DNA from: Deltaproteobacteria bacterium
GTDB taxonomy: Bacteria > Chloroflexota > Dehalococcoidia > Dehalococcoidales > BS750m-G39
Assembly (NCBI GenBank): GCA_030603275.1
Contig: JAUVYB010000001.1
Span: forward strand, 83,832 to 147,831
DNA: 64,000 nucleotides
Reading direction: 5' to 3'
Positions 16,203-24,941 of this stretch are shown here, piece after piece. Position 1 is the first letter of the stretch. Each line of letters opens with the position of its first letter. The notes under the pieces are model-generated. The model had not been told where the DNA came from. It saw only the letters and a program-made list of their open reading frames with translations, and did no database searches. A program made the translations under genes and the position numbers.

Positions 16203-16541
16203 ATGAGATATGCAGTACCGGTAAGCGGCGGGGTTTTATCGCCGCACTTTGGTCATTGTGAACATTTTGCCCTGATAGACGTTGACGAAGATAAAAAGGA
16301 AATAACCAGCAAAGAGCTTGTCCCTCCACCGGGGCACGAACCGGGCGTGCTTCCGCAATGGCTGGCTGAGCAGGGCGTCTCCTTTGTGATTGCCGGCGGC
16401 ATGGGCTCCCGTGCCCAGAGTCTTTTCCAGCAAAACAACATTGGGGTTATCATCGGTACCATGGAAAACGACCCCGAGAAGGCGGTGCTGAGCTACCTTG
16501 ATGGCAAACTGGCTACCGGGGATAACATTTGTGACCACTAG
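16203..16541 (+). CDS. NifX/NifB-C-like dinitrogenase cofactor-binding domain protein
   Basis: 112 residues, single domain: MRYAVPVSGGVLSPHFGHCEHFALIDVD at the start region, LPQWLAEQGVSFVIAGGMGS and NNIGVIIGTMENDPEKAV later. It lacks the Gly-Met linker and coiled coil of the NifX-like gene at 13192. It may carry a cluster or cofactor between assembly partners. GGGAGG precedes the ATG. Confidence 0.9.
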   Translation: MRYAVPVSGGVLSPHFGHCEHFALIDVDEDKKEITSKELVPPPGHEPGVLPQWLAEQGVSFVIAGGMGSRAQSLFQQNNIGVIIGTMENDPEKAVLSYLDGKLATGDNICDH

Positions 16542-16565
16542 GTCGCTAGACGGAGGACAGATTTT

Positions 16566-17570
16566 ATGTTAAATGAGGATCAGATAAAGCAGAGCCTCGA
16601 GGCTGTACTGGTGCCTGATGTCAGGCGCAGTATAGTCGGGCTGAATCTCGTCCGCGAGATTACTGTCTCTGATGGCAAGGTCAAGGTCAACCTGGCCTCA
16701 GCGGCACTGAGTGAAAGTGCCCAGGACTGGGTCAGTACCAAAGCCAGGGAAGTTATTGGAAAGCTACCTGAAGTCAAAGAGGTAACGGTAGAATTCAGCG
16801 AGGCAAAACCATCCGAGGTGAACAAAATCAGTTATATTATCGCCGTTATGAGCGGTAAGGGTGGCGTGGGCAAGTCACTGGTGGCCGGCCTCAGCGCCGT
16901 TTCCCTTAAGCGGCAGGGCTACGAGGTCGGCATTCTGGATGCCGATATAACCGGCCCCAGCATACCCAAGATGTTTGGCATCAATGACCGGCCCACCGGC
17001 AGCGCTAGCGGCATTCTACCGGTACTGTCCAGATCAGGTATTGAGGTAATGTCCATTAATCTTCTCCTGCCCAGCGAGGATGACGCCGTCATCTGGCGGG
17101 GTCCCCTGATTGCCAACACTATCAAGCAGTTCGGTGAAGACGTGCTCTGGGGCAAGCTGGACTATCTGATCATAGACCTGCCTCCGGGTACTGCGGACGC
17201 TCCGCTCACGGTGATGCAGTCCTTCCCGATTTCGGGGGTAATTATTGTTTTTACGCCGCAGGACCTGGTCGAGATGATAGTTAAAAAGGCAGTAAACATG
17301 ACTCAGAAGATGGGGAAACGAATTCTGGGCGTAGTGGAGAACATGAGCTACCTCTATGTGCCGGAAATAGACAAGAAGATTGAAATCTTTGGTAAAAGCC
17401 GGGCGGAACAGATGGCCAGCACCGCCGGTGCACCGTTACTGGGGCAGTTGCCGATAGACCCGGAACTGGCCAAGCTCTGTGACGAGGGCGGCATAGAACG
17501 CTATAACGGTGAGATTATGACTACCCTGGGTAAGGCCATAAATCAGGCTATATCAGCCAAGGTCAAATGA
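16566..17570 (+). CDS. Mrp/NBP35-type Fe-S carrier ATPase without the CxxC bridge motif
   Basis: 334 residues. An N-terminal MIP18/DUF59 domain (about 1-75) precedes the ATPase with SGKGGVGKS (96-104), DADITGPSIPKMFG and DLPPGTADAPLT. Mrp/NBP35 proteins normally carry MSYFxCPxCG, whose two cysteines hold a bridging [4Fe-4S] cluster across the dimer. Here the aligned segment is MSYLYVPEIDKKIEIFG, with Val265 and Ile268 at the cysteine positions. ATP binding looks intact; cluster holding in the usual way does not. A GGAGG site lies before ATG 16566. Confidence 0.93.
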   Translation: MLNEDQIKQSLEAVLVPDVRRSIVGLNLVREITVSDGKVKVNLASAALSESAQDWVSTKAREVIGKLPEVKEVTVEFSEAKPSEVNKISYIIAVMSGKGGVGKSLVAGLSAVSLKRQGYEVGILDADITGPSIPKMFGINDRPTGSASGILPVLSRSGIEVMSINLLLPSEDDAVIWRGPLIANTIKQFGEDVLWGKLDYLIIDLPPGTADAPLTVMQSFPISGVIIVFTPQDLVEMIVKKAVNMTQKMGKRILGVVENMSYLYVPEIDKKIEIFGKSRAEQMASTAGAPLLGQLPIDPELAKLCDEGGIERYNGEIMTTLGKAINQAISAKVK

Positions 17571-17586
17571 GATAGGAGCGAAGGCA

Positions 17587-18045
17587 ATGTCTTCATCATG
17601 GGAGCAGTTTGAGGAACTGGTTAAGCAGGAAATGAGAAAGGTATACTCAGAAGCCGCCATCGAGCACGGCATGAACCCGAGAAACCTGGGAGAACTGGAG
17701 GATGCCGATGGCTTTGCTAAAGTGATCGGCCCCTGCGGTGATACCATGGAGATATGGCTCAAGGTAAAGGACGGTACTATTGCCCAGGCCACCTTTTTAA
17801 CTGACGGCTGTGGAACGTCCATCGCCTCAGGCAGCATGACTACCGAGATGGCCAAGGGGAAAAGCATTGCTGAAGCCCGGAAGATAAGCCGGGAGAATGT
17901 CCTGAATGCCCTGGGAGGGCTACCCCAGGAAAGCGAACACTGCGCCCTTCTGGCTGCCAATACGCTAAAAGAAGCTATAAAAGACTATTTGGCAATGAAG
18001 AAAGAACCGTGGAAGAAAGCCTACCACAAACATATTGGCCACTAG
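17587..18045 (+). CDS. NifU/IscU-like iron-sulfur scaffold protein
   Basis: 152 residues. The three scaffold cysteines appear in the expected contexts: VIGPCGDTMEI, TDGCGTSIASGSM and SEHCALLAANTLKEA. The family assembles [2Fe-2S]/[4Fe-4S] clusters for transfer. No cysteine desulfurase is encoded in this window. It follows Mrp by 16 bases, which supports a scaffold-to-carrier hand-off. Confidence 0.92.
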   Translation: MSSSWEQFEELVKQEMRKVYSEAAIEHGMNPRNLGELEDADGFAKVIGPCGDTMEIWLKVKDGTIAQATFLTDGCGTSIASGSMTTEMAKGKSIAEARKISRENVLNALGGLPQESEHCALLAANTLKEAIKDYLAMKKEPWKKAYHKHIGH

Positions 18046-18057
18046 AGGTGCAGCGCA

Positions 18058-18828
18058 GTGGCTAATTCTATTATCTATGGCCCGGTTCCATCCTGGAGGC
18101 TGGGCAGGTCACTAGGTATCGATCTCCTGTCTACCAAGGGAAAGACATGCTCATTTGATTGTGTCTATTGCCAGTTGGGGATGACGGTTCACCCCGAGGT
18201 GGAACGTAAAGAGTTTGTCAGCCTGGATAGGCTTGCCCGAGAGTTGAAAGCAGTAGAAGGTATTGCCGCCGATTATGCTACCTTCTCCGGGATGGGTGAG
18301 CCGAGCTTGGCATCCAACCTTGGCGAGGCAATAAAGCTGGTGAAATCAACCCTAAAACTACCGGCGGCGGTTCTTACTAATTCTTCCTTAATACCCAGAG
18401 AAGACGTACGCCACGAGCTTGCCCTGGCTGATGTGGTTGTAGCCAAGGTTGATGCGCCGACTGAGGAGATTTTTCGTAAAATCAACCGTCCTATCGGAAG
18501 TCAAACACTGGCTGGAATCCTGAAAGCGCTTCAACTCTTCAGAGAAGAGTACCATGGGAAGCTCGCTCTCCAGATGATGTTCGTTGAGGCAAACAAGGAC
18601 TACGCTGCGGGCATGGCAGAAATAGCCGGGCAGCTTTCTCCCGATGAAGTACAAATAAATACGCCTCTGCGTCCCTGTGGCGTGAGTCCATTGTCACCTG
18701 AGGATTTAGCTGCTATAGAGCGGGAATTCAGCAATTTTCAGAATGTGTTTACGGTATATGGGGCATTAAAGCCGGAGGTTATGCCGTTTGATTTAGCGGA
18801 AACACTACGGCGCCGCCCCAAGCTCTAG
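18058..18828 (+). CDS. Radical SAM protein (COG0731-like)
   Basis: 256 residues. The [4Fe-4S]/SAM motif CSFDCVYC sits at Cys31-35-38, unusually close after the YGPVPSWRLGRSLGIDLL start that typifies COG0731 Fe-S oxidoreductases. GMGEPSLASNL is the SAM-contacting GGE-like motif. GTG 18058 follows GAGG. Placed right after the NifU-like gene, it could modify a cofactor or serve redox sensing; the substrate is unknown. Confidence 0.9.
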   Translation: MANSIIYGPVPSWRLGRSLGIDLLSTKGKTCSFDCVYCQLGMTVHPEVERKEFVSLDRLARELKAVEGIAADYATFSGMGEPSLASNLGEAIKLVKSTLKLPAAVLTNSSLIPREDVRHELALADVVVAKVDAPTEEIFRKINRPIGSQTLAGILKALQLFREEYHGKLALQMMFVEANKDYAAGMAEIAGQLSPDEVQINTPLRPCGVSPLSPEDLAAIEREFSNFQNVFTVYGALKPEVMPFDLAETLRRRPKL

Positions 18829-18966
18829 CAGCCTTGTATGGCCGGGGCATATTGCTCATATTAGCAGACCCCTGGCAGATATCAGGGATTAGACTGTTTA
18901 TTGGACTAATAACGCGGAATATTGGGAAGTGTATTTAATGTTGAAATATCAGGCGCTTAGGCCGGG

Positions 18967-19317
18967 TTGAGGAGTATGAACACCAGCACTAAGGATAAAA
19001 TAAGAAGAATCTATAAAGCTCTGCCCAGGATGAATTGCGGGCGCTGCGGATTCGAGAGTTGCGGGAAGTTTGCCCGGGCTGTCGCCGAGGGGAGAGCTTC
19101 GCCTTTCGGTTGCTGGCAGGACCCATGGGCAGGTTACACCATAAGTGAAATTGTCGGACTGAAGGTACCGGCATACCGTTACGGATTGCAGCCTGCTTCC
19201 CTTCCCAAGCCGGGGATTGGTGCTTCACCAGGGGCCCTGGGACAGGAGATACGGAGGCTATCCAAGCACGTGGATGATATCCTGGTCAGGATTGAAAAAC
19301 TGAGAGCAGGGGTGTAA
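18967..19317 (+). CDS. Four-cysteine Fe-S cluster domain protein
   Basis: About 113-116 residues. The segment LPRMNCGRCGFESCGKFARAVAEG followed by FGCW matches the four-Cys [4Fe-4S] domain found in RnfB, CdhD/AcsC-type proteins. The remainder has no recognised domain and ends in a short helix. TTG 18967 or ATG 18976 could start it; neither has ideal spacing. It is separated from the radical SAM gene by 138 bases and overlaps the next frame by one base (TAATG). Confidence 0.75.
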   Translation: MRSMNTSTKDKIRRIYKALPRMNCGRCGFESCGKFARAVAEGRASPFGCWQDPWAGYTISEIVGLKVPAYRYGLQPASLPKPGIGASPGALGQEIRRLSKHVDDILVRIEKLRAGV

Positions 19318-19340
19318 TGGGGCAAGCAAGGGGGAAGCAA

Positions 19341-19610
19341 ATGAGGATTTGCATTATAGGCACTGGTGATGCTGGCGCCACGGCAGCAAACCAAATCCGC
19401 CGCCTGGATGGCGAGGCGCAGATTGACACCTTCAGTCGAAGAGCCGAGCTTGGTATCCCCCCATGCGAGATGCCTCTGGTCATTGGCGGAGATATTGCCA
19501 GCAGAATGCCGCTCGTCAAACTGGTGCAGATTGATGGCTGCCACTCACCCCATGTCCAGGAAGACCATCTGGCGGTGCCAATGCACCGTTTGATAGATAA
19601 GCTAGGCTGA
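19341..19610 (+). pseudogene. Truncated FAD/NAD-binding oxidoreductase (CoA-disulfide-reductase-like)
   Basis: An 89-codon frame. Residues 1 to about 47 match the start of pyridine-nucleotide-disulfide oxidoreductases: RICIIGTGDAGATAANQIRR (GxGxxG), then IPPCEMPLVIGG with the cysteine that is redox-active in CoA-disulfide reductases. The intact family has about 400 more residues; here the similarity stops and the frame ends 40 codons later. GGGGGAA precedes ATG 19341. It is probably a decayed gene, although a short expressed peptide cannot be excluded. Confidence 0.6.
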
Positions 19611-19720
19611 AGGCTTGCCCGTAATGTGATCCCCGGCGTTAGCAACACGTATATTAACTACAGCCCCCCCCAGACTAAGAAAAGACCTTATTCGCTATTC
19701 CCCGCTGAGGCTTATCAGTA

Positions 19721-19764
19721 AAAAAAGAACCGCCCAGGCAGGGGAGAAACCCGCCCAGGCGGGG
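19721..19764 (-). terminator. Terminator of tmRNA
   Basis: On the minus strand, downstream of the tmRNA 3' end, two copies of CCGCCTGGGCGG precede TTCTTTTTTT. Each copy is nearly self-complementary and the run of T follows the second. Confidence 0.75.
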
Positions 19765-19771
19765 GAGAATC

Positions 19772-20129
19772 TGGTGGAGACGGGGGAGAGTCGAACTCCC
19801 CGTCCAAGAGAAGCTGCCCAGAATATACTACAAGCTTAGTCAGCACTTTAATCTCGCCGGGCTAACCTCCGCTGACCGAGTTTAAGCCAGGCCAGTCGAT
19901 ATCTCTTTCACCACCCTTATCAACATCAGGATGGCGGCACCTCAATTTAACGTCGCCCGCTCCCAACCCATTGAGGACAGGTCAGGCTGAGCGCACAACC
20001 TATATTTAACTAGGCTGCGTAAGCGAATTCAGGTTCGCCAATTGTTTTTTTCCGCCGGTTTTATGAGGTTAGCGGCACCTCAGCTTGCAATCCTGTAACC
20101 TACTTCCCCTGTCGAACCCGCGCGTCCCC
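19772..20129 (-). ncRNA. ssrA: Transfer-messenger RNA
   Basis: 358 bases. The 5' end GGGGACG pairs with CGTCTCC just before A-CCA at the 3' end, and the T arm has GGGAG-TTCGACT-CTCCC. The 5' part has the hallmark GGGTTCGACAGG. The tag frame is 20039-20010: GGC GAA CCT GAA TTC GCT TAC GCA GCC TAG, giving GEPEFAYAA. It begins with Gly like the GERELVLAG tag recalled for Dehalococcoides and ends YAA instead of LAA. smpB lies 27 bases upstream on the same strand. Confidence 0.93.
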
Positions 20130-20156
20130 CTGTTCAATTGTTAAAGTCCAGACCAG

Positions 20157-20621
20157 CTACCTCCTCCCCACATTCCGCCCCTTAATAGCCCGATCAATCT
20201 CCCTCTCCGTCTCACGGCGGGCTATAGCTTGCCGCTTATCATAAAGCTTTTTACCCCTGGCCAAGGCCACCTCGACCTTTGCCAAGCTACCCTTAATATA
20301 TAGCCTTAGGGGAAGCAAAGTAAAGCCCCTCTCCTGCACCTTGCCGGTAAGGCTGGCAATCTGCTTGCGATGAAGCAGCAGCTTTCGGGGTCGGGTTGGC
20401 TGGTGACTCATATAGCTGCCGGCGTCATAGCGGGCTATGTGAGCATTCAGCAGCCACAATTCCCCGGCCTCAGGTTTTACATAGGCATCAGCCAGGCTTA
20501 CCCTGCCGGCCCTGATGGATTTTATCTCGGTGCCGGTAAGGACGATGCCGGCTTCCATGCTATCGCCGATATGGTAATTATGATATGCCTTCCGGTTAGT
20601 AGCTGATGTCTTTATGGTCAC
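20157..20621 (-). CDS. smpB: SsrA-binding protein SmpB
   Basis: 154 residues with NRKAYHNYHIGDSMEAGIVLTGTEIKSIR at the N-terminal side, ISLADAY-like strands, KKLYDKRQAIARRETEREI and a basic tail. SmpB binds the tRNA-like part of tmRNA and brings it to stalled ribosomes. It is encoded just upstream of ssrA on the same strand. Translation appears to begin at GTG 20621 with almost no leader (see its promoter). Confidence 0.95.
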   Translation of the reverse strand: MTIKTSATNRKAYHNYHIGDSMEAGIVLTGTEIKSIRAGRVSLADAYVKPEAGELWLLNAHIARYDAGSYMSHQPTRPRKLLLHRKQIASLTGKVQERGFTLLPLRLYIKGSLAKVEVALARGKKLYDKRQAIARRETEREIDRAIKGRNVGRR

Positions 20622-20626
20622 TATTA

Positions 20627-20655
20627 ATTATATCACACGCAATTGAGATTGTTTA
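20627..20655 (-). promoter_or_regulatory. smpB promoter giving a predicted leaderless mRNA
   Basis: Minus strand TAAACA (20655-20650), 17 bases, TATAAT (20632-20627). The smpB GTG begins only 5 bases after the -10 box, at the expected transcription start, so there is no room for a Shine-Dalgarno site. Confidence 0.6.
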
Positions 20656-20665
20656 TCAAGCTATA

Positions 20666-20694
20666 TTGTTGCCAACGAGCCAGTATGCTATACT
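20666..20694 (+). promoter_or_regulatory. Promoter of the rpsB-tsf operon
   Basis: Plus strand TTGTTG (20666-20671), 17 bases, TATACT (20689-20694). It is back to back with the smpB promoter and leaves a leader of about 45 bases before rpsB. Confidence 0.75.
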
Positions 20695-20745
20695 GTTAAA
20701 CTGACTATAAATGCTAGCTTAATAGCTAAGAAAGGGGTTAAAAGC

Positions 20746-21546
20746 TTGCCAAATACTACTACTATCAAGGAGCTTTTAGAAGCCGGGGCGCACTTCGGGC
20801 ACCAGACCAGCCGCTGGCACCCGGCGATGAAGAGATACATCTTCACCAAGCGCAACGGCATTCACATCATTGACCTGGAACAAACCACGGCCATGCTCGA
20901 CAAAGCCTGCAACTTTATTCAGCAGATAGCCGCCGAAGGCGGCACCGTCCTCTTTGTCGGCACCAAAAAGCAGGCCCAGGAGTCAATAGAACTGGAGGCA
21001 CAGCGCTGCGGCATGTTCTACGTTAACCAGCGCTGGCTGGGAGGGGTGCTGACCAACTTTGCCACCATCCAGTCCCGCATAGACTACCTGGTCCGCCTGG
21101 AAGACCAGCAATCCAGGGGAGAATTTGAGCGCCTGCCTAAAAAGGAAGCGATGAAGCTGGGGGAGAAAATTCAGCGTCTCAACCGGAATATGGGCGGTTT
21201 TAAGGAGATGACCAAGCTGCCGGATGCCCTCTTTATTGTCGACCCCATCAAAGAAAAGATTGCCCTGGCCGAAGCCAAACGGGTGGGAATCCCGGTGGTA
21301 GCCATAGTTGATACCAACTGCAACCCGGCCAATATTGACCACCCCATTCCCGCCAACGACGATGCCATCAGAGCCCTCAAGCTGATATGCAGTAAAATCG
21401 CCGATGCCGTCATCGAGGGCAAGACCGGCGATGCGACGGCTATGGAAGAGGGCATTACGCTGCCGGAGGGCATGGAAATCGGCAAACCGCTTATTTTCAC
21501 GCCTGACGATGAAGCCAAGGACGAAGCCAAGAAGGAGGAAGCTTGA
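20746..21546 (+). CDS. rpsB: Small ribosomal subunit protein uS2
   Basis: 266 residues with [51 protein letters not shown] and PALFIVDP-type blocks of uS2. It starts at TTG 20746 behind AAAGGGG. The acidic tail ([12 protein letters not shown]) is common. It heads the long plus-strand run through proS and overlaps tsf by 4 bases. Confidence 0.97.
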   Translation: MPNTTTIKELLEAGAHFGHQTSRWHPAMKRYIFTKRNGIHIIDLEQTTAMLDKACNFIQQIAAEGGTVLFVGTKKQAQESIELEAQRCGMFYVNQRWLGGVLTNFATIQSRIDYLVRLEDQQSRGEFERLPKKEAMKLGEKIQRLNRNMGGFKEMTKLPDALFIVDPIKEKIALAEAKRVGIPVVAIVDTNCNPANIDHPIPANDDAIRALKLICSKIADAVIEGKTGDATAMEEGITLPEGMEIGKPLIFTPDDEAKDEAKKEEA

Positions 21547-22049
21547 ACGTCACGGCAGCCATGGTAAAGGAGCTAAGAAACCAGTCAGGCGCCGGCATTA
21601 TGCAGTGCCGCAAGGCTCTCATGGAATCCGATGGAGATAACGGAAAAGCGCTTGAGATTTTAAAGCAACAGAGTCTATTCAAGGCGGCTAAAAAGGCGGA
21701 GCGCCCGACTGCTGAAGGCTTAATTGAAACCTATATCCACACCGCCGGTCGGGTGGGCGCCATGGTTGAGCTAAACTGCGAGACCGATTTTGTCGCCCGC
21801 ACCGACGAGTTCAAGCAGCTGGCTCACCACCTGGCAATGCAGGTAGCCGCCATGAACCCAAAGTTCATCACCGAGGAAGAGTACAAGCCGGAAACTGAGG
21901 ACGAACCCCAAAACGCCTGCCTGCTGCTTCAAGCCGATATCAAGGAACCGGATAAGACGATAAAGGAAATTATTATCGAAACCATCGCCAGGACAGGGGA
22001 AAATATCAAAGTAAGCCGGTTTATACGATTCGAACTAGGCGAACAATAA
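21543..22049 (+). CDS. tsf: Elongation factor Ts (short form)
   Basis: Guanine-nucleotide exchange factor for EF-Tu. 168 residues: an N-terminal UBA-like part ([20 protein letters not shown]), then the core with TYIH-like [23 protein letters not shown]. One core subdomain is present, as in other short EF-Ts proteins. TTG 21543 follows AGGAGG and overlaps the rpsB stop (TTGA). Its own stop overlaps the pyrH start by one base. Confidence 0.95.
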   Translation: MNVTAAMVKELRNQSGAGIMQCRKALMESDGDNGKALEILKQQSLFKAAKKAERPTAEGLIETYIHTAGRVGAMVELNCETDFVARTDEFKQLAHHLAMQVAAMNPKFITEEEYKPETEDEPQNACLLLQADIKEPDKTIKEIIIETIARTGENIKVSRFIRFELGEQ

Positions 22050-22783
22050 TGGCAAAAATAAGCGCCGCCAAATACAAGCGCGTCCTGCTCAAACTCAGCG
22101 GTGAAGCCTTCAGTGGCGGAGCCTCCTATGGCATTGATCCCGCTACCCTGGCCAAGGTAGCCAGGCAGATTAAGCAGGTGATAGAAATGGGGGTAGGTGT
22201 CGGCATTGTGGTTGGTGGCGGCAACATCTGGCGCGGGGCTAAGGCGGAGGCAAAGGGCATGGACCGGGTCACCGCCGACTATGCCGGGATGCTGGCCACG
22301 GTAATAAACGCCCTGGCTCTCCAGGATTCTCTGGAGAGAGAAGGCGTAACCACCAGAACTCAGTCAGCCATAGGCATTCAGGAGGTAGCCGAACCCTATA
22401 TCCGGCGCCGCGCTATTCGCCACCTGGAGAAAGGCAGGGTTGTTATCTTCGCCGGTGGCACCGGCAACCCCTACATGACCACTGATACCGCCTCAGCGCT
22501 GCGAGCCATAGAGATTGAGGCTGAGGTACTGCTTATGACCAAGCACAATGTCGATGGCATCTACAACGCCGACCCCCTCAAAGACCGCAGCGCCAGGAAG
22601 TTTGACAAGCTCAGCCATCTTGAAGCGCTCAATATGCGTCTGGAGGTAATGGATGCCACCGCCCTCTCCCTCTGTCTGGAAAACAAGCTGCCGATAATTG
22701 TCTTCGACCTCCAGACTCCCCAAAGCCTGGAACTGGCGGTATCCGGTGAAAAGATAGGCACCCTGGTCAACAGCGGGAGCTAA
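22049..22783 (+). CDS. pyrH: Uridylate kinase
   Basis: Phosphorylates UMP to UDP. 244 residues of the amino-acid-kinase fold: [63 protein letters not shown] and VDGIYNADP. Position between tsf and frr is the usual one. Confidence 0.97.
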   Translation: MAKISAAKYKRVLLKLSGEAFSGGASYGIDPATLAKVARQIKQVIEMGVGVGIVVGGGNIWRGAKAEAKGMDRVTADYAGMLATVINALALQDSLEREGVTTRTQSAIGIQEVAEPYIRRRAIRHLEKGRVVIFAGGTGNPYMTTDTASALRAIEIEAEVLLMTKHNVDGIYNADPLKDRSARKFDKLSHLEALNMRLEVMDATALSLCLENKLPIIVFDLQTPQSLELAVSGEKIGTLVNSGS

Positions 22784-22784
22784 C

Positions 22785-23342
22785 ATGGTCAATCAAGCTC
22801 TATGGAATATCGAGGAAAAGATGAAAGCCTCAGCCGGGGGCTTGAAGGTAGAGCTGGCCAGCATCCGCACCGGGCACGCCTCGCCGGCCTTAATTGAACA
22901 CATCAAGGTAGACTATGCCGGCGTTCCCACCCCCCTCAACCAGATAGCCGCTATCTCCGCCCCCGAAGCCAGTCTCATCGTCATCCAGCCGTGGGACCGG
23001 AACACCATACCCAACATAGAGAAGGCAATCCTCAAGTCTGACCTGGGGCTAAATCCGGTATCCAGCGGCAATTTACTTCGGTTGAACCTGCCCCCTTTAA
23101 GTGAAGAGCGGCGGCAGGAGCTGACCAGGACGGTGCGAAAGCGGGGGGAGGAGAGGAAGATAGCCGTACGCAACCTCCGGCATGAGGCGATGGGTGAGTT
23201 AAAGGAGCTGGAGAAAAACAAGGAGATATCACAGGACGAGCATAAGCGCGCCCTGGAGCAACTGCAGAAGCTTACCGACGGCTTCATCGCCGAAATCGAG
23301 CAGATAGCCCGGAATAAAGAAGCCGAACTCATGGAGGTCTAG
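22785..23342 (+). CDS. frr: Ribosome recycling factor
   Basis: 185 residues with VELASIRTGHASPALIEHIKV, PWDRNTIPNIEKAILKSDLGLNP and the NLPPLSEERRQEL helix. Splits post-termination ribosomes with EF-G. It begins one base after the pyrH stop. A CCGGC-tacac-GCCGG hairpin follows the stop at about 23344-23358. Confidence 0.97.
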   Translation: MVNQALWNIEEKMKASAGGLKVELASIRTGHASPALIEHIKVDYAGVPTPLNQIAAISAPEASLIVIQPWDRNTIPNIEKAILKSDLGLNPVSSGNLLRLNLPPLSEERRQELTRTVRKRGEERKIAVRNLRHEAMGELKELEKNKEISQDEHKRALEQLQKLTDGFIAEIEQIARNKEAELMEV

Positions 23343-23392
23343 CCGGCTACACGCCGGGGGCGATTGGCTCGTACCCCGATTATTCAGTTAGT

Positions 23393-24124
23393 ATGAGTGG
23401 TAAAATGGCAGCTACCCAGCCGACGGAGAAAAAACTTACTCGCCCGCCCGACCACGTAGCCATTATTATGGACGGTAATGGCCGGTGGGCAAAACAGCAC
23501 AACCTGCCCCGGTTCGAGGGGCACCAGGCGGGGGTGGAGAATATGTACTCGGCCATCGAGTATTTCAGCCAGCTCAAGGTGAAGTACCTCACCCTCTACG
23601 GTTTTTCCACGGAAAACTGGAACCGCCCGGAAGAGGAGATTAACGGCCTGCTCGAACTGTTGCGAGAGGTAATAGACGAGGAGGCCCTCAAGCTTCACCG
23701 CAAGGGGGTCAGAATTCGCCACCTGGGGCAACCCGAGCGGCTCCCCCGGAATCTACAGATAGCCATAAACAAAATTGTAGACCTGACCAAAAACAACACC
23801 GGGCTGAATTTTAGCTTCGCCTTTAACTATGGAGGGCGCACCGAGATTGTCGACGCCGTCCGCCGCCTTATCGCCGAAGGCATACCGGCGGAAAAAATCG
23901 ATGAAAAATTGTTCAGCCGCTATCTCTACACCACTGATTTACCCGAAGTAGACCTGGTCATCCGCACCGGCGGCGAACTCCGCATCAGCAACTTTCTCAT
24001 CTGGCAGGCGGCCTACAGCGAATACTACTTCACTGATGTTCTATGGCCCGACTTTGATAAGAAAGAGATTGACCAGGCACTGCTGGCCTACAGCCAGAGG
24101 CAGAGGCGCTTCGGCGGATTATAA
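23393..24124 (+). CDS. uppS: Isoprenyl transferase (undecaprenyl diphosphate synthase type)
   Basis: 243 residues: HVAIIMDGNGRWAKQ with the catalytic Asp, GVENMYSAIEYF, YLTLYGFSTENWNRP, and DLVIRTGGELRISNFLIWQAAYSEYYF. Condenses isopentenyl diphosphate units into the long polyprenyl carrier used in wall or glycan synthesis. ATG 23393 or 23405 could start it; neither has a strong binding site. Confidence 0.95.
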   Translation: MSGKMAATQPTEKKLTRPPDHVAIIMDGNGRWAKQHNLPRFEGHQAGVENMYSAIEYFSQLKVKYLTLYGFSTENWNRPEEEINGLLELLREVIDEEALKLHRKGVRIRHLGQPERLPRNLQIAINKIVDLTKNNTGLNFSFAFNYGGRTEIVDAVRRLIAEGIPAEKIDEKLFSRYLYTTDLPEVDLVIRTGGELRISNFLIWQAAYSEYYFTDVLWPDFDKKEIDQALLAYSQRQRRFGGL

Positions 24125-24131
24125 TTAAAGC

Positions 24132-24941
24132 ATGCTAAAGCAAAGGGTTATCACCGGGCTGTGGGGTATTCCCCTCTTAATCGCCGCCGTCTGGTTTTCA
24201 AGGCCAGACTATTTTTTCCCCTGGTTCACCATCCTGGTAGCTATCTTGGGACTGCTGGCAGTCTATGAATTCTATAAAATAGTGGCCGGAAAGGTGCCGC
24301 CGCTCATCTACTTCGGGCTTGTCTGGACGCTGCTATTTATCATCAGCCCCCACTACAGCTATGCCCCCACCCTGCCAATACTCCTGACCTCAGCCGTGGT
24401 GTTCTCCCTGCTCTGGCTGCTGGTGCGCCCCAAGAAAGAAGGAGCTTTTCTGGGCTGGGCGTGGACCATAGCCGGCATTGTCTATATCGGCTGGCTGCTG
24501 AGCCACCTGGTAGCATTAAGAGGTCTGGATGACGGCCGCAACTGGGTATTCCTGGCTCTGCTGGTTAACTTCGGCTCGGACACCGCCGCCTATTTCACCG
24601 GCCGGGCGCTGGGACGGCACAAACTGGCCCCCAATATCAGCCCCGGCAAGACCTGGGAAGGAACGATAGCCGGTATTCTGGGGGCTATTATCATCAGCCT
24701 GCTGTTTATTATACCCTCGCCGCTCAGCCTGCCCCTCGGTTACGGGCAGGCAATACTACTCGGCTTACTTATCAGTGTCTTTGGCCAGCTCGGCGACCTC
24801 GTCGAATCCCTGCTCAAGCGCAATATGGGGGCAAAGGACTCCGGCAGGCTGTTTCCCGGCCACGGCGGGGCCCTGGACAGGATAGACAGCGTTGTCTTTG
24901 CCGGCGTGGTAGTATACTATTACGTTATATGGGTGATATAA
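24132..24941 (+). CDS. cdsA: Phosphatidate cytidylyltransferase
   Basis: 269 residues, multi-spanning. The C-terminal signature GAKDSGRLFPGHGGALDRIDS is complete, and FGSDTAAYFTGRALGRHKLAP with SPGKTWEG precedes it. Makes CDP-diacylglycerol for phospholipid synthesis at the membrane. Overlaps dxr by 13 bases. Confidence 0.95.
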   Translation: MLKQRVITGLWGIPLLIAAVWFSRPDYFFPWFTILVAILGLLAVYEFYKIVAGKVPPLIYFGLVWTLLFIISPHYSYAPTLPILLTSAVVFSLLWLLVRPKKEGAFLGWAWTIAGIVYIGWLLSHLVALRGLDDGRNWVFLALLVNFGSDTAAYFTGRALGRHKLAPNISPGKTWEGTIAGILGAIIISLLFIIPSPLSLPLGYGQAILLGLLISVFGQLGDLVESLLKRNMGAKDSGRLFPGHGGALDRIDSVVFAGVVVYYYVIWVI

